The translations under genes and the position numbers were made by a program. Below the pieces are notes generated by a model. The model saw nothing but the letters and a program-made list of their open reading frames with translations. It had not been told where the DNA came from and ran no database searches. Below, in pieces: positions 11,942 to 21,435 of a stretch of 64,000 nucleotides of DNA. The stretch spans positions 124,001 through 188,000 of the forward strand of contig CAJINA010000149.1 of the NCBI GenBank assembly GCA_905176665.1. The letters are read 5' to 3'. The first letter of the stretch is position 1, and each line of letters begins with the position of its first letter. Source of the stretch: Olavius algarvensis Delta 4 endosymbiont. Lineage in GTDB: Bacteria > Desulfobacterota > Desulfobacteria > Desulfobacterales > CAJINA01.

Positions 11942-13099
11942 ATGGCTTTACAATCTTACACAGCACAGGATTTGTACGAACTCATCACTAAGAAGAACGC
12001 GGACTTTTTACTTCTCGATGTGCGCAATGCCTCCGAGTTCGCCCGGTTTCAAATAGAGGGGCCGCGCACCTTTGACATGACGAATGTGCCGTACATGGAA
12101 TTCGTGGAGTTTGAGGACCAGAGTGTGGCCAAGGTGCCCACGGGAAAACCCGTGCACATCGTGTGCGCCAAAGAGGGCTCAGCCAAATGCGTGGGTGAGA
12201 TCCTGGACCAGGCGAAATCTTTTGGCGACGTGCGCTACCTGGAGGGCGGCATCAAAACCTGGGGTAACATGCTGGTTCCCATCCGGGTGTCGGACCTGGC
12301 CGGGGACAAGGAATACGAACTATACCAGTTCCTCCGCCCCGGCAAGGCCTCCTGCAGCTACGGCCTGGTGTACAAGGGAGAGATGATGCTCTTCGATCCC
12401 TCCCGCAACGTGGACTTCTACACCGCTTTTGCCAGGGAGAAGGGCGTCAAGATGGTGCGCACATTCGAGACCCACCTGCAGGCCGACTACATCGCCGGGT
12501 CCCACCACATTGCCCAGACCTCGGGCGCGACCTTCACGGCTCCGCCGGACGACTTCAAGGATGCAGTGTTCCAATACAGCGCGAGCGTTGACGGTGACAC
12601 TTTCGCCTGCGGAGGCGGCCCCGAGGTCAAGGTGATCCACACCCCAGGGCACACCCCGGGCAGCACCTGTTATTTTATAGATGACAGCTTCCTGATCACT
12701 GGCGATACCGTGTTCGTGCAGTCCGTGGGCCGGCCAGATCTGGGCGGGCAGGCCGAGGCCTGGGCCCAACTGCTCTACGCCACCTTGCAGGAGCGGATTG
12801 CGCCCCTACCCGGTGCGGTGGTGGCTCTGCCCGGCCACTTTGCCGATTGGGGCGAAGCCAGCGCTGACAGCTATGTTGTGGCCGCCACGATGGGCGAGAT
12901 TCGCGAACACAATAAGGATATTTACAACATTGCCAGGGAAGCCGATTTCATCCAGTTCATCAAGGAGAACATGCGCGAGCAGCCGCCCGAGTATGCGGTG
13001 ATCCGGCAGGTCAACGCCGGTCTGGTGGAAAAAAACGAGGACGAACAGGAGATCCTTGACCTGGGCAAGAATGAATGCGCGGCCAGCACGGGGAAGTAA
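11942..13099 (+). CDS. Rhodanese plus metallo-beta-lactamase protein, persulfide dioxygenase-like
   Basis: The 385-residue protein has an N-terminal rhodanese domain (about 1-110) with a CAKEGSA loop near residue 76, and a C-terminal metallo-beta-lactamase domain. The metal motif usually written THxHADH reads THLQADY near 178, so the second and third histidine positions are Gln and Tyr. The other ligands remain: HTPGHTPGS, TGDTVF and ALPGHFADWG. ETHE1 persulfide dioxygenases bind one iron with two His and one Asp, which would still be possible here. A strong GAGGAGG precedes the ATG. Role inferred: sulfane-sulfur handling. The local coding sequence looks more GC-rich than thyA, but this was not measured. 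Confidence 0.8.
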   Translation: MALQSYTAQDLYELITKKNADFLLLDVRNASEFARFQIEGPRTFDMTNVPYMEFVEFEDQSVAKVPTGKPVHIVCAKEGSAKCVGEILDQAKSFGDVRYLEGGIKTWGNMLVPIRVSDLAGDKEYELYQFLRPGKASCSYGLVYKGEMMLFDPSRNVDFYTAFAREKGVKMVRTFETHLQADYIAGSHHIAQTSGATFTAPPDDFKDAVFQYSASVDGDTFACGGGPEVKVIHTPGHTPGSTCYFIDDSFLITGDTVFVQSVGRPDLGGQAEAWAQLLYATLQERIAPLPGAVVALPGHFADWGEASADSYVVAATMGEIREHNKDIYNIAREADFIQFIKENMREQPPEYAVIRQVNAGLVEKNEDEQEILDLGKNECAASTGK

Positions 13100-13138
13100 C
13101 CGCGGGCCGTGTGTGTAGGGGTGCCGGTGGTTTATTTT

Positions 13139-13160
13139 GGGCAACACCAAAAATTGTTGC
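13139..13160. terminator. Hairpin between convergent genes
   Basis: GGCAAC and GTTGCC form a 6-bp stem around an A-rich loop in the 84-bp gap between the convergent rhodanese and asnS genes. No strong T-run follows on either strand, so terminator function is uncertain. Confidence 0.35.
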
Positions 13161-13183
13161 CTCCTGGTTTGGGGTCGGTGTTC

Positions 13184-14566
13184 CTAAAATTCGATACTCC
13201 CCGGGGTTCTGGGAAACGGAATCACGTCGCGGATATTTGAGATCCCCGTCACCAGCATCAGGACCCGCTCAAATCCCATTCCGAAGCCACTGTGCTCCAC
13301 ACTGCCGAAACGGCGGGCATCCAGGTACCACCAATAGGGCTCTTGCGCCATGCCGGTTTCGGCAATGCGACGTTTCAGTACCTCAAGCCGTTCTTCACGC
13401 TGGCTGCCGCCGATAATTTCACCGATCCGCGGCACCAGCACATCCATGGCCGCCACTGTCCGGTCGTCGTCATTCAAACGCATGTAGAACGGTTTGATTT
13501 CCTTGGGGTAATCGTACAGGATGACCGGCTTTTCAAAGTGCTGCTCGGACAGGTAGCGTTCGTGCTCCGACTGGAGATCTTTTCCGAAATCCACGGCATA
13601 ATCAAATTTTTGGCCGGATTTATTCAATATTTCAATTGCATCTGTATAGGGCAGGCGCTCAAATTCGGATGAGACGATATTGTCGAGCGTGGGCATCAGG
13701 GTTTTGTCCACGAACCGGGCAAACAGGTTCAAATCGTCGGCACAGTGATCGATGATCCAGGAAACCAGAAACTTGATAAGGTCTTCGCCCAGCTGCATAT
13801 TGCCGTCCAGATCGCAGAACGCCATTTCCGGCTCCACCATCCAGAATTCCGCCACGTGCCGGCTGGTGTTAGAGTTTTCAGCCCGGAAGGTCGGTCCAAA
13901 CGTATAGACATCGCCCAGCGACAAGGCCAGCATTTCCGCCGAAAGCTGACCGGAAACGGTGAGGTTGGCCTCGGTACCGAAAAAATCATCTGAAAAGTCG
14001 GTATTCCCATCTTTGATAGCGGCCTTATCGGGTGGCAGGGTCGTGATCCGAAACAGCTCGCCGGCGCCTTCGCAATCACTGCCGGTGATAATCGGGGTAT
14101 GGATATGCCGAAAGTCGCGATCCCGGAAGAATTTATGTACGGCAAAAGCCAGTTCCGACCGAATGCGAAATACTGCGCTATATTTGTTCGTCCGCGGGCG
14201 CAGGTGGGCAATGGTGCGTAAAAATTCATCGGTGTGTCGCTTTTTCTGCAGGGGGAAGTCGTCCGGGGCGATGTTGATAATATCGACTGCTTCGGCTTGA
14301 ATTTCCCAACCTTGTCCCTTTCCCTTGGATTCAACCAGGCGGCCGGTAATCGCCACTGCCGAGCCGGTGGTGACCTTACGAATATCATCATAATTGGCCA
14401 GGGACTCATCCGCGATTACCTGGATGTTCTTCAGGCATGAGCCGTCATTGATTTCCAGGAAAGAAAAACCCTTTGAATCGCGGCGGGTGCGTACCCAACC
14501 TTTAATCAACACTTCGTCCACCGGGCTTCTTGACCCCAGCAGTTTGACTATCTTTTCACGCGTCAT
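13184..14566 (-). CDS. asnS: Asparaginyl-tRNA synthetase
   Basis: This class II synthetase charges tRNA-Asn. An N-terminal OB-fold anticodon-binding domain (VLIKGWVRTRRDSKG...FLEINDGSC) precedes the catalytic core, with motif 2 in PTFRAENSNTSRH and motif 3 in GFGMGFERVLM. The Asn-type signature, a short 460-residue length and PFPRTPGS at the C-terminus favour AsnRS over AspRS. The open frame extends to 14593, but the ATG at 14566 has GAGGAAAATT directly upstream and starts MTREKIVKLL. Repeat copy B separates it from htrA upstream. Confidence 0.95.
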   Translation of the reverse strand: MTREKIVKLLGSRSPVDEVLIKGWVRTRRDSKGFSFLEINDGSCLKNIQVIADESLANYDDIRKVTTGSAVAITGRLVESKGKGQGWEIQAEAVDIINIAPDDFPLQKKRHTDEFLRTIAHLRPRTNKYSAVFRIRSELAFAVHKFFRDRDFRHIHTPIITGSDCEGAGELFRITTLPPDKAAIKDGNTDFSDDFFGTEANLTVSGQLSAEMLALSLGDVYTFGPTFRAENSNTSRHVAEFWMVEPEMAFCDLDGNMQLGEDLIKFLVSWIIDHCADDLNLFARFVDKTLMPTLDNIVSSEFERLPYTDAIEILNKSGQKFDYAVDFGKDLQSEHERYLSEQHFEKPVILYDYPKEIKPFYMRLNDDDRTVAAMDVLVPRIGEIIGGSQREERLEVLKRRIAETGMAQEPYWWYLDARRFGSVEHSGFGMGFERVLMLVTGISNIRDVIPFPRTPGSIEF

Positions 14567-14612
14567 AATTTTCCTCGCTAATCGCCGTGTCATATTTTAA
14601 TTAAATCAGTTG

Positions 14613-14789
14613 AAAAGCGCTCTAATAGGTTCAAGGTCAAGGCGGCCGTGAGGTTCAAACCGGAGGTGCCAGCGAAGCCAATGCCTTGCGTGGTAAATAC
14701 TTGTCAGTATTTCGAGGATAGCGCTGACGCTTCACTCTGTGCTGAACCCGAGGGCCCAACGCGGAGATTGAGCCTGTTAGAGCGCTTTT
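14613..14789. repeat. Dispersed palindromic element, copy B (inverted orientation)
   Basis: The arms 14613-14632 and 14770-14789 pair with 18 of 20 bases (AAAAGCGCTCTAA shared). The core 14659-14718 is in reverse orientation relative to copy A and carries an extra about 30 bases after ACCGGAGG, containing GCCAGCGAAGCCAATGCC. The same extra segment is present in copy C. The inner words CAAGGTCAAGGCGGCC and CCCAACGCGGAGATTG recur in the family. It lies 9 bases after the htrA stop and upstream of asnS. Confidence 0.8.
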
Positions 14790-14798
14790 AAACCGAAT

Positions 14799-16214
14799 TT
14801 ATAGCTTAACCGTAATATAGTACCCGCGATGTCCGCGCTGCAACAGCACCACCACAGATTTTTTCCGGCGAAATTTGACGATGGCGGCCTTAAAATCCTC
14901 AACATTGTTGATATTGTAATCATCGATGCGGCGAATGACATCTCCCGGTCCGGCCCCGATCCGGTCCATGTAAGTGCCGGTACGCAGGGTGGTAATCAGC
15001 ACACCCGTTTCCGCGGCGACCCGGTATTTACGGCGGACGTTGCGATCCAGTTCGGCGACGGCCACTCCGAGCAACCACTCGGCCAGGGCCAGGGCCTGTT
15101 CGGGCGGGAAAACCGTGACATTGACCCTGGCTGTGATGAACCGGTCCCGGCGCTTGAGGTTAATCTCGATGGTCTGGCCGGCGGCCACCGCCCGCATGAT
15201 ATCCTGAAAGGCGCTGTTGGATGGCACCGGGCGGCTGTTTACCTTCATGATAATGTCACCGCTTTTTATGCCGGCACGATCTGCCGGCCCCATGCGGGTA
15301 ACCGATTCCACGATGACCCCTTTTCCAGTGGGGATCTTGTAATGTTCAACCAGTTCCCGGTTCAGGTCCTGAACCAGCAGGCCGATCCAGGCCTGGATAA
15401 CTTCGCCGTAGGCAATCAGATCGGAAACGATGCGGCGGGCCTTGTTGATCGGGATCGCAAACCCGATACCGCGGGCGTTGGCATATATGGCCGTGTTGAT
15501 GCCGATCAGGTCACCATTATTATTAAGCAGGGGGCCGCCCGAATTTCCCGGGTTGATCGGGGCATCGATCTGGATAAAATCGTGAAAAGTGCGGGCATCG
15601 GTGCGGACACTCCGGTTTACGGCACTGATCACGCCGGTCGACACGGTGTGCGAAAAACCGAAAGGATTGCCGATGGCGATCACGGTTTCGCCGATCAACA
15701 GATCGTCGCTGCGGGACATCTGGATATCCGGGAGGGATCCTCGTGAGTCGATTTTCAACACCGCCAGGTCGGAATCTGGATCGGCACCGACAATCTGGGC
15801 GTTGAACTCGCGCTCATCTTTGAGGGTAACGGTAATCGTACCGGCGCGGGTGATGACATGCGCGTTGGTCAGAATGAAGCCGCGGTTCCCGTCTATGATG
15901 ACCCCGGACCCCAGACTGGTCCGCTTTTGCTGCCGGTTGTACCCATGATCAAAGAAGTCTTTGAAGAAGCGCTCGAAAAATGGGTCCATGCCATATGAGT
16001 TGAACGGGTTCTGCTCCGGCCGGGTTTCATACTCCGAACTGATGTTTACCACCGCCGGTCCAACCCGTTTGACGGTTTTGACAACTGCGGTTTCACGGTT
16101 ATATTTTTCAGCAAGAGCGGGCGGAGGTAACAGGAGGCCGCAAATCAGGCCAATCAGGAAGATTCTGTTTATAATACAGATGTTTTTATTGCTTGCCGCG
16201 GATTTTTCTGGCAT
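14799..16214 (-). CDS. HtrA/DegP-type periplasmic serine protease
   Basis: A 471-residue Do-family protease and chaperone for misfolded envelope proteins. A cytoplasmic start and hydrophobic segment ending in PPPALA (residues about 16-35) form a signal peptide. The trypsin-like triad is visible as TNAHVI near 116, DLAVLKI near 148 and NPGNSGGPL near 224. A PDZ domain (GVIVESVTRMGPADRAGIKSGD) follows, then a second diverged PDZ domain at the C-terminus. It is divergently arranged with the radical SAM gene, 43 bp away. The ATG at 16214 follows an AAGGAAT-like stretch. Confidence 0.93.
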   Translation of the reverse strand: MPEKSAASNKNICIINRIFLIGLICGLLLPPPALAEKYNRETAVVKTVKRVGPAVVNISSEYETRPEQNPFNSYGMDPFFERFFKDFFDHGYNRQQKRTSLGSGVIIDGNRGFILTNAHVITRAGTITVTLKDEREFNAQIVGADPDSDLAVLKIDSRGSLPDIQMSRSDDLLIGETVIAIGNPFGFSHTVSTGVISAVNRSVRTDARTFHDFIQIDAPINPGNSGGPLLNNNGDLIGINTAIYANARGIGFAIPINKARRIVSDLIAYGEVIQAWIGLLVQDLNRELVEHYKIPTGKGVIVESVTRMGPADRAGIKSGDIIMKVNSRPVPSNSAFQDIMRAVAAGQTIEINLKRRDRFITARVNVTVFPPEQALALAEWLLGVAVAELDRNVRRKYRVAAETGVLITTLRTGTYMDRIGAGPGDVIRRIDDYNINNVEDFKAAIVKFRRKKSVVVLLQRGHRGYYITVKL

Positions 16215-16257
16215 TTAGATTCCTTTTTCTTCAGCAACACAGGTAAAAATTTATAAC

Positions 16258-18774
16258 ATGCCCAAAAAAAGCGTTCAAGACCTACTGCCCTTTGTTGAGC
16301 AGCCGAGTCAGTATCTCGGGAACGAGATCAACAGCGTTCACAAGGATCACCAGGCAATTGCTCTAAAGGTGGCCCTGGCCTTTCCGGATCTTTACCAGAT
16401 CGGCACTTCCCATTTCGGCATGCAGATTCTCTACCACATCCTCAACGCCCAGCCGGACATCTGCGCCGAGCGGGTTTTTGCGCCGGGTAACGACATGGAA
16501 GCCAAATTACGCAATTCCGGAATTCCGTTGGGTACCCTTGAAAGCCGAACACCCCTGGCGAACATGGATATCATCGGTTTCAGCCTTCTATATGAGTTGA
16601 ATTATACCAATATGCTCACCATGCTTGATTTGGGGGGCATTCCATTTTACGCACGGGATCGGGACGACTCCCACCCATTTGTCATTGCCGGGGGGCCCTG
16701 CACCTGCAATCCGGAACCGGTTGCGGATTTTTTTGATGCTGTCGTCATCGGGGATGGCGAGCAGGTTGTCCAGGACATGGCCGCAGCCTGGATCGAATGG
16801 AAACAGGCCGGAAACCGGGACAAGGAGGTGCTGCTCAAGGCGTGGGACCGCCTTGCCGGTGTTTACATCCCAGCTTTCTACCGGGTCGTTTATGACGACG
16901 ATGGATTTCAGACCCTCATACCGGAAAGAACCTCCAAAACCGCCGTACAGCGCACCGTCATTTCCAGTCTTGATCAGGCCCCGTTTCCGACCACCCCCCC
17001 GGTTCCCTATGGGCGCCCGGTCCACGACCGTCTACGGCTGGAGCTTTCCCGGGGGTGCACCCGGGGATGCCGGTTTTGCCAGGCCGGCATGCTATACCGG
17101 CCGGTGCGGGAACGATCCGCCCGTACGCTGGCCGCGCTGTCTCGGGACAGCCTGAAACTGACCGGTTACGAGGACCTGTCACTTTTATCGCTCAGCACCG
17201 GTGATTACAGTCAAATCACGGAGCTTATGGAATACTTGATGGAGACTTGTGAAAATCAGCATATCGCCATTTCGCTACCCTCCCTGCGGGCCGGTACCCT
17301 GACGCCGGAACTGATGCAACAGATAAAAAAGGTACGTAAAACCGGATTTACCATCGCACCGGAAGCCGGCAGCCAGAGGCTGCGGGATGTCATCAATAAA
17401 AACATTTCCCAGGCGGATATTCAAAACACGGTCGATGACGCCTTTTCATTGGGCTGGAAACTGGTCAAACTTTATTTTATGACCGGGCTGCCCACCGAGA
17501 CCCCGGAAGACCTGGATGAATTGATCCGGTTGGTCAAGTCATTGCGGCACAGCCGCGATGAAAAAGCGCGGCGACGCAACCTCAATGTCAGCGTGGGCAC
17601 CTTTATCCCCAAACCGCACACGCCTTTTCAGTGGTCTTCCCAGATTTCTCTGGAAGCATCCCGCGACAACCTGAATCGACTCAGGAGCGCCTTGAAACTT
17701 CCGGGGATCCAATTCAAGTGGCAGAACCCTGAAATCAGCCTCCTGGAGGGACCCTGGTCACGGGGTGACCGCAAACTCAGTCGTTTGCTGGTGAACGCTT
17801 ATCGCCAGGGATGCCGCTTTGATGGGTGGGGAGACAAATTAAGGTTGGATCTCTGGCAGGCGGCTATCGTTGAGAGCGATATCGACATGGATTTTTATAC
17901 CCGGCGAATGCGTTCCCTCGATGAACCACTGCCATGGGATGTGATTGATATCGGCGTTAACAAGTCGTATTTACAGGCGGAGTGGCAGCAGGCCCTGAAT
18001 GGTCAAACGTCTACAGACTGCCGGCACGGTGAGTGCAACGACTGCGGTGTCTGTGATTTCGAATCATTGGCACCGCTTCTTTCCATCGATATTGCGGACA
18101 GCGGGAAAAGCTTGCCACCGGCAAATCTGCCGGAAGACGACGAACACTTCCGTTCGGTCAAGGTCCAATTTTCCAAAACCGGCGATGCCCGCTTTCTGGG
18201 TCACCTGGAAATGGCCAGCATTATTGCACGCGCGCTTAAAAGAGCCGATATCACGGTTAAATTTACCCGCGGGCATCATCCCAAGGCCAAGCTTTCCTTT
18301 CTGGACACCCTGCCTCTGGGTATGGAAAGCCTGGAAGAATTTTTCAAGGTAGCCATTTTGAAGGACGAGGACGAGCAGAAGCTTATCCACCGGCTGAACC
18401 AGGAATTGCCCCGGGGGTTGCAGGTCCGGTCCATTTCCACTGCCCGGAAAAAGAAAGGCTCGCAGACCCCTCCGGTAAGATACTCGGTCGCCCTGCAGGT
18501 CGGCACGTTTACCCACCAACACCTGGATGAATTCAAAAATGCGCCGGACTGGATCTTTACCAAGACCGGCAAAAAAGGTCGCCGGAAAGATCTCGATCTT
18601 AAAAAAATGATTGAAAATATTGTAATTTCGTCTGAAAAAGAGTTAGCTTTAAGACTTAACACGGATGCCGGTAAAACCGTGCGGCCGGCCGATGTTCTCG
18701 GGAGTATCTTCAAACTGGACCAGGAAAGCATTCGCGCCGCACGCATTGTCAAATTGGGCACCCGGCCGGTATAG
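16258..18774 (+). CDS. B12-binding-type radical SAM protein with C-terminal DUF2344 domain
   Basis: The 838-residue protein matches the TIGR03960 radical SAM family fused to a DUF2344 (TIGR03936) domain. The iron-sulfur site is SRGCTRGCRFCQAG near residue 266 (CX3CX2C), and ISLPSLRAG and APEAGSQRLRD belong to the SAM barrel. The last about 210 residues (VQFSKTGDARFLGHLE... SFLDTLPLGMES) form the second domain. The substrate is not established, though this family is often found next to RNase E/G, as here, where rng follows 42 bp downstream. A function in RNA or ribosome modification is inference. Confidence 0.9.
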   Translation: MPKKSVQDLLPFVEQPSQYLGNEINSVHKDHQAIALKVALAFPDLYQIGTSHFGMQILYHILNAQPDICAERVFAPGNDMEAKLRNSGIPLGTLESRTPLANMDIIGFSLLYELNYTNMLTMLDLGGIPFYARDRDDSHPFVIAGGPCTCNPEPVADFFDAVVIGDGEQVVQDMAAAWIEWKQAGNRDKEVLLKAWDRLAGVYIPAFYRVVYDDDGFQTLIPERTSKTAVQRTVISSLDQAPFPTTPPVPYGRPVHDRLRLELSRGCTRGCRFCQAGMLYRPVRERSARTLAALSRDSLKLTGYEDLSLLSLSTGDYSQITELMEYLMETCENQHIAISLPSLRAGTLTPELMQQIKKVRKTGFTIAPEAGSQRLRDVINKNISQADIQNTVDDAFSLGWKLVKLYFMTGLPTETPEDLDELIRLVKSLRHSRDEKARRRNLNVSVGTFIPKPHTPFQWSSQISLEASRDNLNRLRSALKLPGIQFKWQNPEISLLEGPWSRGDRKLSRLLVNAYRQGCRFDGWGDKLRLDLWQAAIVESDIDMDFYTRRMRSLDEPLPWDVIDIGVNKSYLQAEWQQALNGQTSTDCRHGECNDCGVCDFESLAPLLSIDIADSGKSLPPANLPEDDEHFRSVKVQFSKTGDARFLGHLEMASIIARALKRADITVKFTRGHHPKAKLSFLDTLPLGMESLEEFFKVAILKDEDEQKLIHRLNQELPRGLQVRSISTARKKKGSQTPPVRYSVALQVGTFTHQHLDEFKNAPDWIFTKTGKKGRRKDLDLKKMIENIVISSEKELALRLNTDAGKTVRPADVLGSIFKLDQESIRAARIVKLGTRPV

Positions 18775-18816
18775 AAACGCACGCCACCACACTTTGCTAA
18801 AAAGCGAAAACAAACC

Positions 18817-20364
18817 ATGTATCGAAGACTGATAGTTAACGTTGCGGAGCACGAAACCCGGGTCGCTATCCAGGAAGATGGGACCATCGTGGAACTGTTT
18901 GTCCAGAGGAAAGACGGCTCTGATATCGCCGGGAATATATATAAAGGCCGGGTACAGCGGGTTTTACCCGGCATGCAGGCTGCGTTTGTCAGCATTGGTC
19001 TCGAACAAGCTGCATTTCTGCATGTAAACGATGTCATTGATGAACGTCTGTATAGCCAGGATGACTATGCGCAAGCTTTCGGCAATGGTGATGTTCAACA
19101 GGACGCGATAGAAAAGGATGCGGAGAGCGATGATTTTTTTAACGCCTCTGACCGCGAAAAACACATTGAAGAACTGCTGCGGGAAGGGCAGGAGATCCTG
19201 GTGCATGTTGCCAAGTCGCCCATCGGTACCAAGGGCGCCCGGGTAACCGGCCACGTTTCCCTGCCCGGACGCTACCTGGTTCTCATGGCGAATTCAGATC
19301 ACATCGGGGTGTCTCGGAAGATCGAAGACGAGGCGGAAAGAAACCGGTTGAAGGAGATGATCGGTGATCTACGGGAAGACCACATTGGATACATAGCCCG
19401 GACGGCCAGCGAGGGCATAGACAGCCGCAAGGTGTCCCGGGAAATGAAATTTCTGAACAACCTTTGGAAGAACATTCTGAAAAGATATCAGGCGGCTTCA
19501 GCCCCGGCGCTGCTGCACAAGGAGCTCGATGTCGGTTTACGGGCGCTGCGGGACCTGCTGACCAGCGAGGCGGAACGTCTCATCATTGATTCGAAAAGCG
19601 CCTACGATACCATTAAAAGATTCATAGAAACCTTCATGCCGAGTCTGCGCAATTCTATTGAACTCTACGAAGGCAGTGAACCGATATTCGATGCATATAA
19701 TCTGGAAGGCGATATTTCCCGGGCGCTGCAGAAAAAAGTGTGGCTCAAATCTGGGGGCTACATCGTGATCGAGCAAACAGAGGCCCTGGTGGCCGTCGAT
19801 GTCAATACCGGCCGCTATGTGGGCAAACACAACCTGGAAGAAACGATCGTGAAAACCAATCTCGAGGCCGTCAAGGAAATAGCTTACCAGATACGGCTGC
19901 GTGATATCGGTGGACTCATCATCATCGATTTCATAGATATGGATAGAAAGTCCAACCAGGATAAAATCCACAACGCTTTCAAGGAGTCATTGAAAAAGGA
20001 TCGCAGCAAGATCAACATCCTGCCCTTTTCGGAAATGGGGTTGATTCAAATGACTCGCAAACGGGTCAAAAAGTCTTTGACCAGCCTCTTGTGTGAGCCC
20101 TGCTTCTATTGCGAGGGGGCCGGGTATCAAATATCTCGGCGCACGATTTGTTTTAATATTTACCGGGAAATTCTGCGGGCCGCCCAGGACATGACCGGGG
20201 ATCGTTTTACCCTGCGAGTCAATCCCGAAATAGCGGAGTACCTGCATGGGGAGGAAAACCGGATCATCATTTTGTTGGAGCAGATTACCGCCAAGCCGGT
20301 GGTTATATACCCCCATAATGAGTTTCACATGGAGGAGTTCGACATATTTGAGCACCAGGCTTAA
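18817..20364 (+). CDS. rng: Ribonuclease G (RNase E/G family)
   Basis: This 515-residue endoribonuclease acts in rRNA maturation and mRNA decay. An S1-like RNA-binding region with a family insertion occupies about residues 35-140 (GNIYKGRVQRVLPGMQAAFV). The catalytic magnesium ligands lie in VDVNTGRYVG near 327 and IIDFIDMDR near 370. The zinc-link motif is LCEPCFYCEG near 426, slightly different from the usual CPxCxG. It lacks the long C-terminal degradosome scaffold of RNase E, which supports RNase G. A separate promoter follows it before rpmH. Confidence 0.93.
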   Translation: MYRRLIVNVAEHETRVAIQEDGTIVELFVQRKDGSDIAGNIYKGRVQRVLPGMQAAFVSIGLEQAAFLHVNDVIDERLYSQDDYAQAFGNGDVQQDAIEKDAESDDFFNASDREKHIEELLREGQEILVHVAKSPIGTKGARVTGHVSLPGRYLVLMANSDHIGVSRKIEDEAERNRLKEMIGDLREDHIGYIARTASEGIDSRKVSREMKFLNNLWKNILKRYQAASAPALLHKELDVGLRALRDLLTSEAERLIIDSKSAYDTIKRFIETFMPSLRNSIELYEGSEPIFDAYNLEGDISRALQKKVWLKSGGYIVIEQTEALVAVDVNTGRYVGKHNLEETIVKTNLEAVKEIAYQIRLRDIGGLIIIDFIDMDRKSNQDKIHNAFKESLKKDRSKINILPFSEMGLIQMTRKRVKKSLTSLLCEPCFYCEGAGYQISRRTICFNIYREILRAAQDMTGDRFTLRVNPEIAEYLHGEENRIIILLEQITAKPVVIYPHNEFHMEEFDIFEHQA

Positions 20365-20381
20365 ATCAATGATTTTCAATC

Positions 20382-20411
20382 TTGACAGACACAATCGTAT
20401 GTGTGTATTGT
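20382..20411 (+). promoter_or_regulatory. Predicted sigma-70 promoter for rpmH-rnpA
   Basis: A perfect TTGACA (20382-20387) and TATTGT (20406-20411) are separated by 18 bases, about 80 bases before the rpmH start, in the gap after rng. It would drive the rpmH-rnpA-yidD-yidC chain. Confidence 0.7.
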
Positions 20412-20492
20412 GTCCGATTGTAGTGGACTATTGACGGAGGCAGGCGCCGTTCGGCAGGCATGAAACGGAATAGATAAAAGGAAACGTTTAAA

Positions 20493-20642
20493 ATGAAACG
20501 GACATTTCAACCAAGCAGAATCAAACGGGCCCGGACCCACGGATTTAGAAAGCGGATGTCATCCAAGGCCGGGCGCCGGATCATCAACCGGAGAAGAGCC
20601 AAAGGCAGAGCGCGCCCCGCCTGTTGGCCGGCTGGATTATAA
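20493..20642 (+). CDS. rpmH: 50S ribosomal protein L34
   Basis: This 49-residue basic protein begins [21 protein letters not shown], the near-universal L34 pattern, and continues [18 protein letters not shown]. The C-terminus is a little longer than usual ([10 protein letters not shown]). It stands in the conserved order rpmH-rnpA-yidD-yidC. An AAGGAAACG stretch precedes the ATG. In many bacteria dnaA lies next to rpmH; here rng does. Confidence 0.97.
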   Translation: MKRTFQPSRIKRARTHGFRKRMSSKAGRRIINRRRAKGRARPACWPAGL

Positions 20643-20762
20643 GCGAATAAACACCGTGAAAAAAGAATGCGCCCCGGGGTGGATTCTTTTTTCTCATTGG
20701 TCCGCAGGAAACCGGGCCAATCGGATAAACGCTGCGGCGCGCGGCATACCTTAACCGCAAAC

Positions 20763-21110
20763 ATGTCGGAATACGGGTACCCAAAGCAAGACCGGCTCCT
20801 GAAAAGAGGCGACTACCTGTCTCTTGGCAGAGGCGGTGCTAAGTATCATCGTCAGCACTTTCTTTGTATTTATAAAAAAGGGCCGGGGGACAGATCACGA
20901 CTGGGCCTTACCATCTCTAAAAGAGTCGGCCCGGCAGTGACCCGCAATCGGCTTAAAAGAACATGCCGAGAGTTTTTCCGTTTGAACAAGCACCTTCTGG
21001 GGGATGCCTGGGACATCAATCTCATTGCCAAGAAAAGCGCCGCGACAGCAACCCGGGAACAGGTGAGAACGTGCCTGCACGAAATTTTTTTGAGGATCGC
21101 GGAGAAATAG
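20763..21110 (+). CDS. rnpA: Ribonuclease P protein component
   Basis: The basic 115-residue protein is the protein subunit of RNase P, which trims tRNA 5' ends. The core pattern [28 protein letters not shown] is the RnpA RNR signature. The frame is open from 20667, but [18 protein letters not shown] starting at 20763 matches the usual N-terminus. Its 3' end overlaps the proposed GTG start of yidD by 40 bp, a common arrangement for this pair. Confidence 0.95.
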   Translation: MSEYGYPKQDRLLKRGDYLSLGRGGAKYHRQHFLCIYKKGPGDRSRLGLTISKRVGPAVTRNRLKRTCREFFRLNKHLLGDAWDINLIAKKSAATATREQVRTCLHEIFLRIAEK

Positions 21111-21322
21111 CTATTAGACAGTTACCCCTAATTGTAATTAGGTTCTATCAGGCGGCCATTTCACCTTATCTGGGCCGGAATTGCCGATTCTATCCTTCCT
21201 GTTCTGAATACAGTTATCAGGCCATCCGCAGATATGGCGTACTGCAGGGTTGTTACCTGTCGATCAAGAGAATAGCAAAATGCCACCCGTTTCACAGCGG
21301 TGGTTTTGGTCCCCTACCGTAA
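21071..21322 (+). CDS. yidD: Membrane protein insertion efficiency factor YidD
   Basis: A short protein with the YidD core [29 protein letters not shown] and [13 protein letters not shown]. No ATG exists near the conserved part. A GTG at 21071 preceded by AGGTGAGAAC gives 83 residues, starting [11 protein letters not shown], and overlaps rnpA. It acts at the inner membrane next to YidC, encoded 113 bp downstream. The start choice is inferred from the ribosome-binding site. Confidence 0.88.
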   Translation: MPARNFFEDRGEIAIRQLPLIVIRFYQAAISPYLGRNCRFYPSCSEYSYQAIRRYGVLQGCYLSIKRIAKCHPFHSGGFGPLP

Positions 21323-21435
21323 ACATAAGCCCCGGAAATAAAAGAATTCAATATGAACATGGGACATAAATCGTTATTCAATACTTACGACAATACCGGG
21401 CAAACTTTCGTATTGGGTGACACCAGGAGAAGAGC

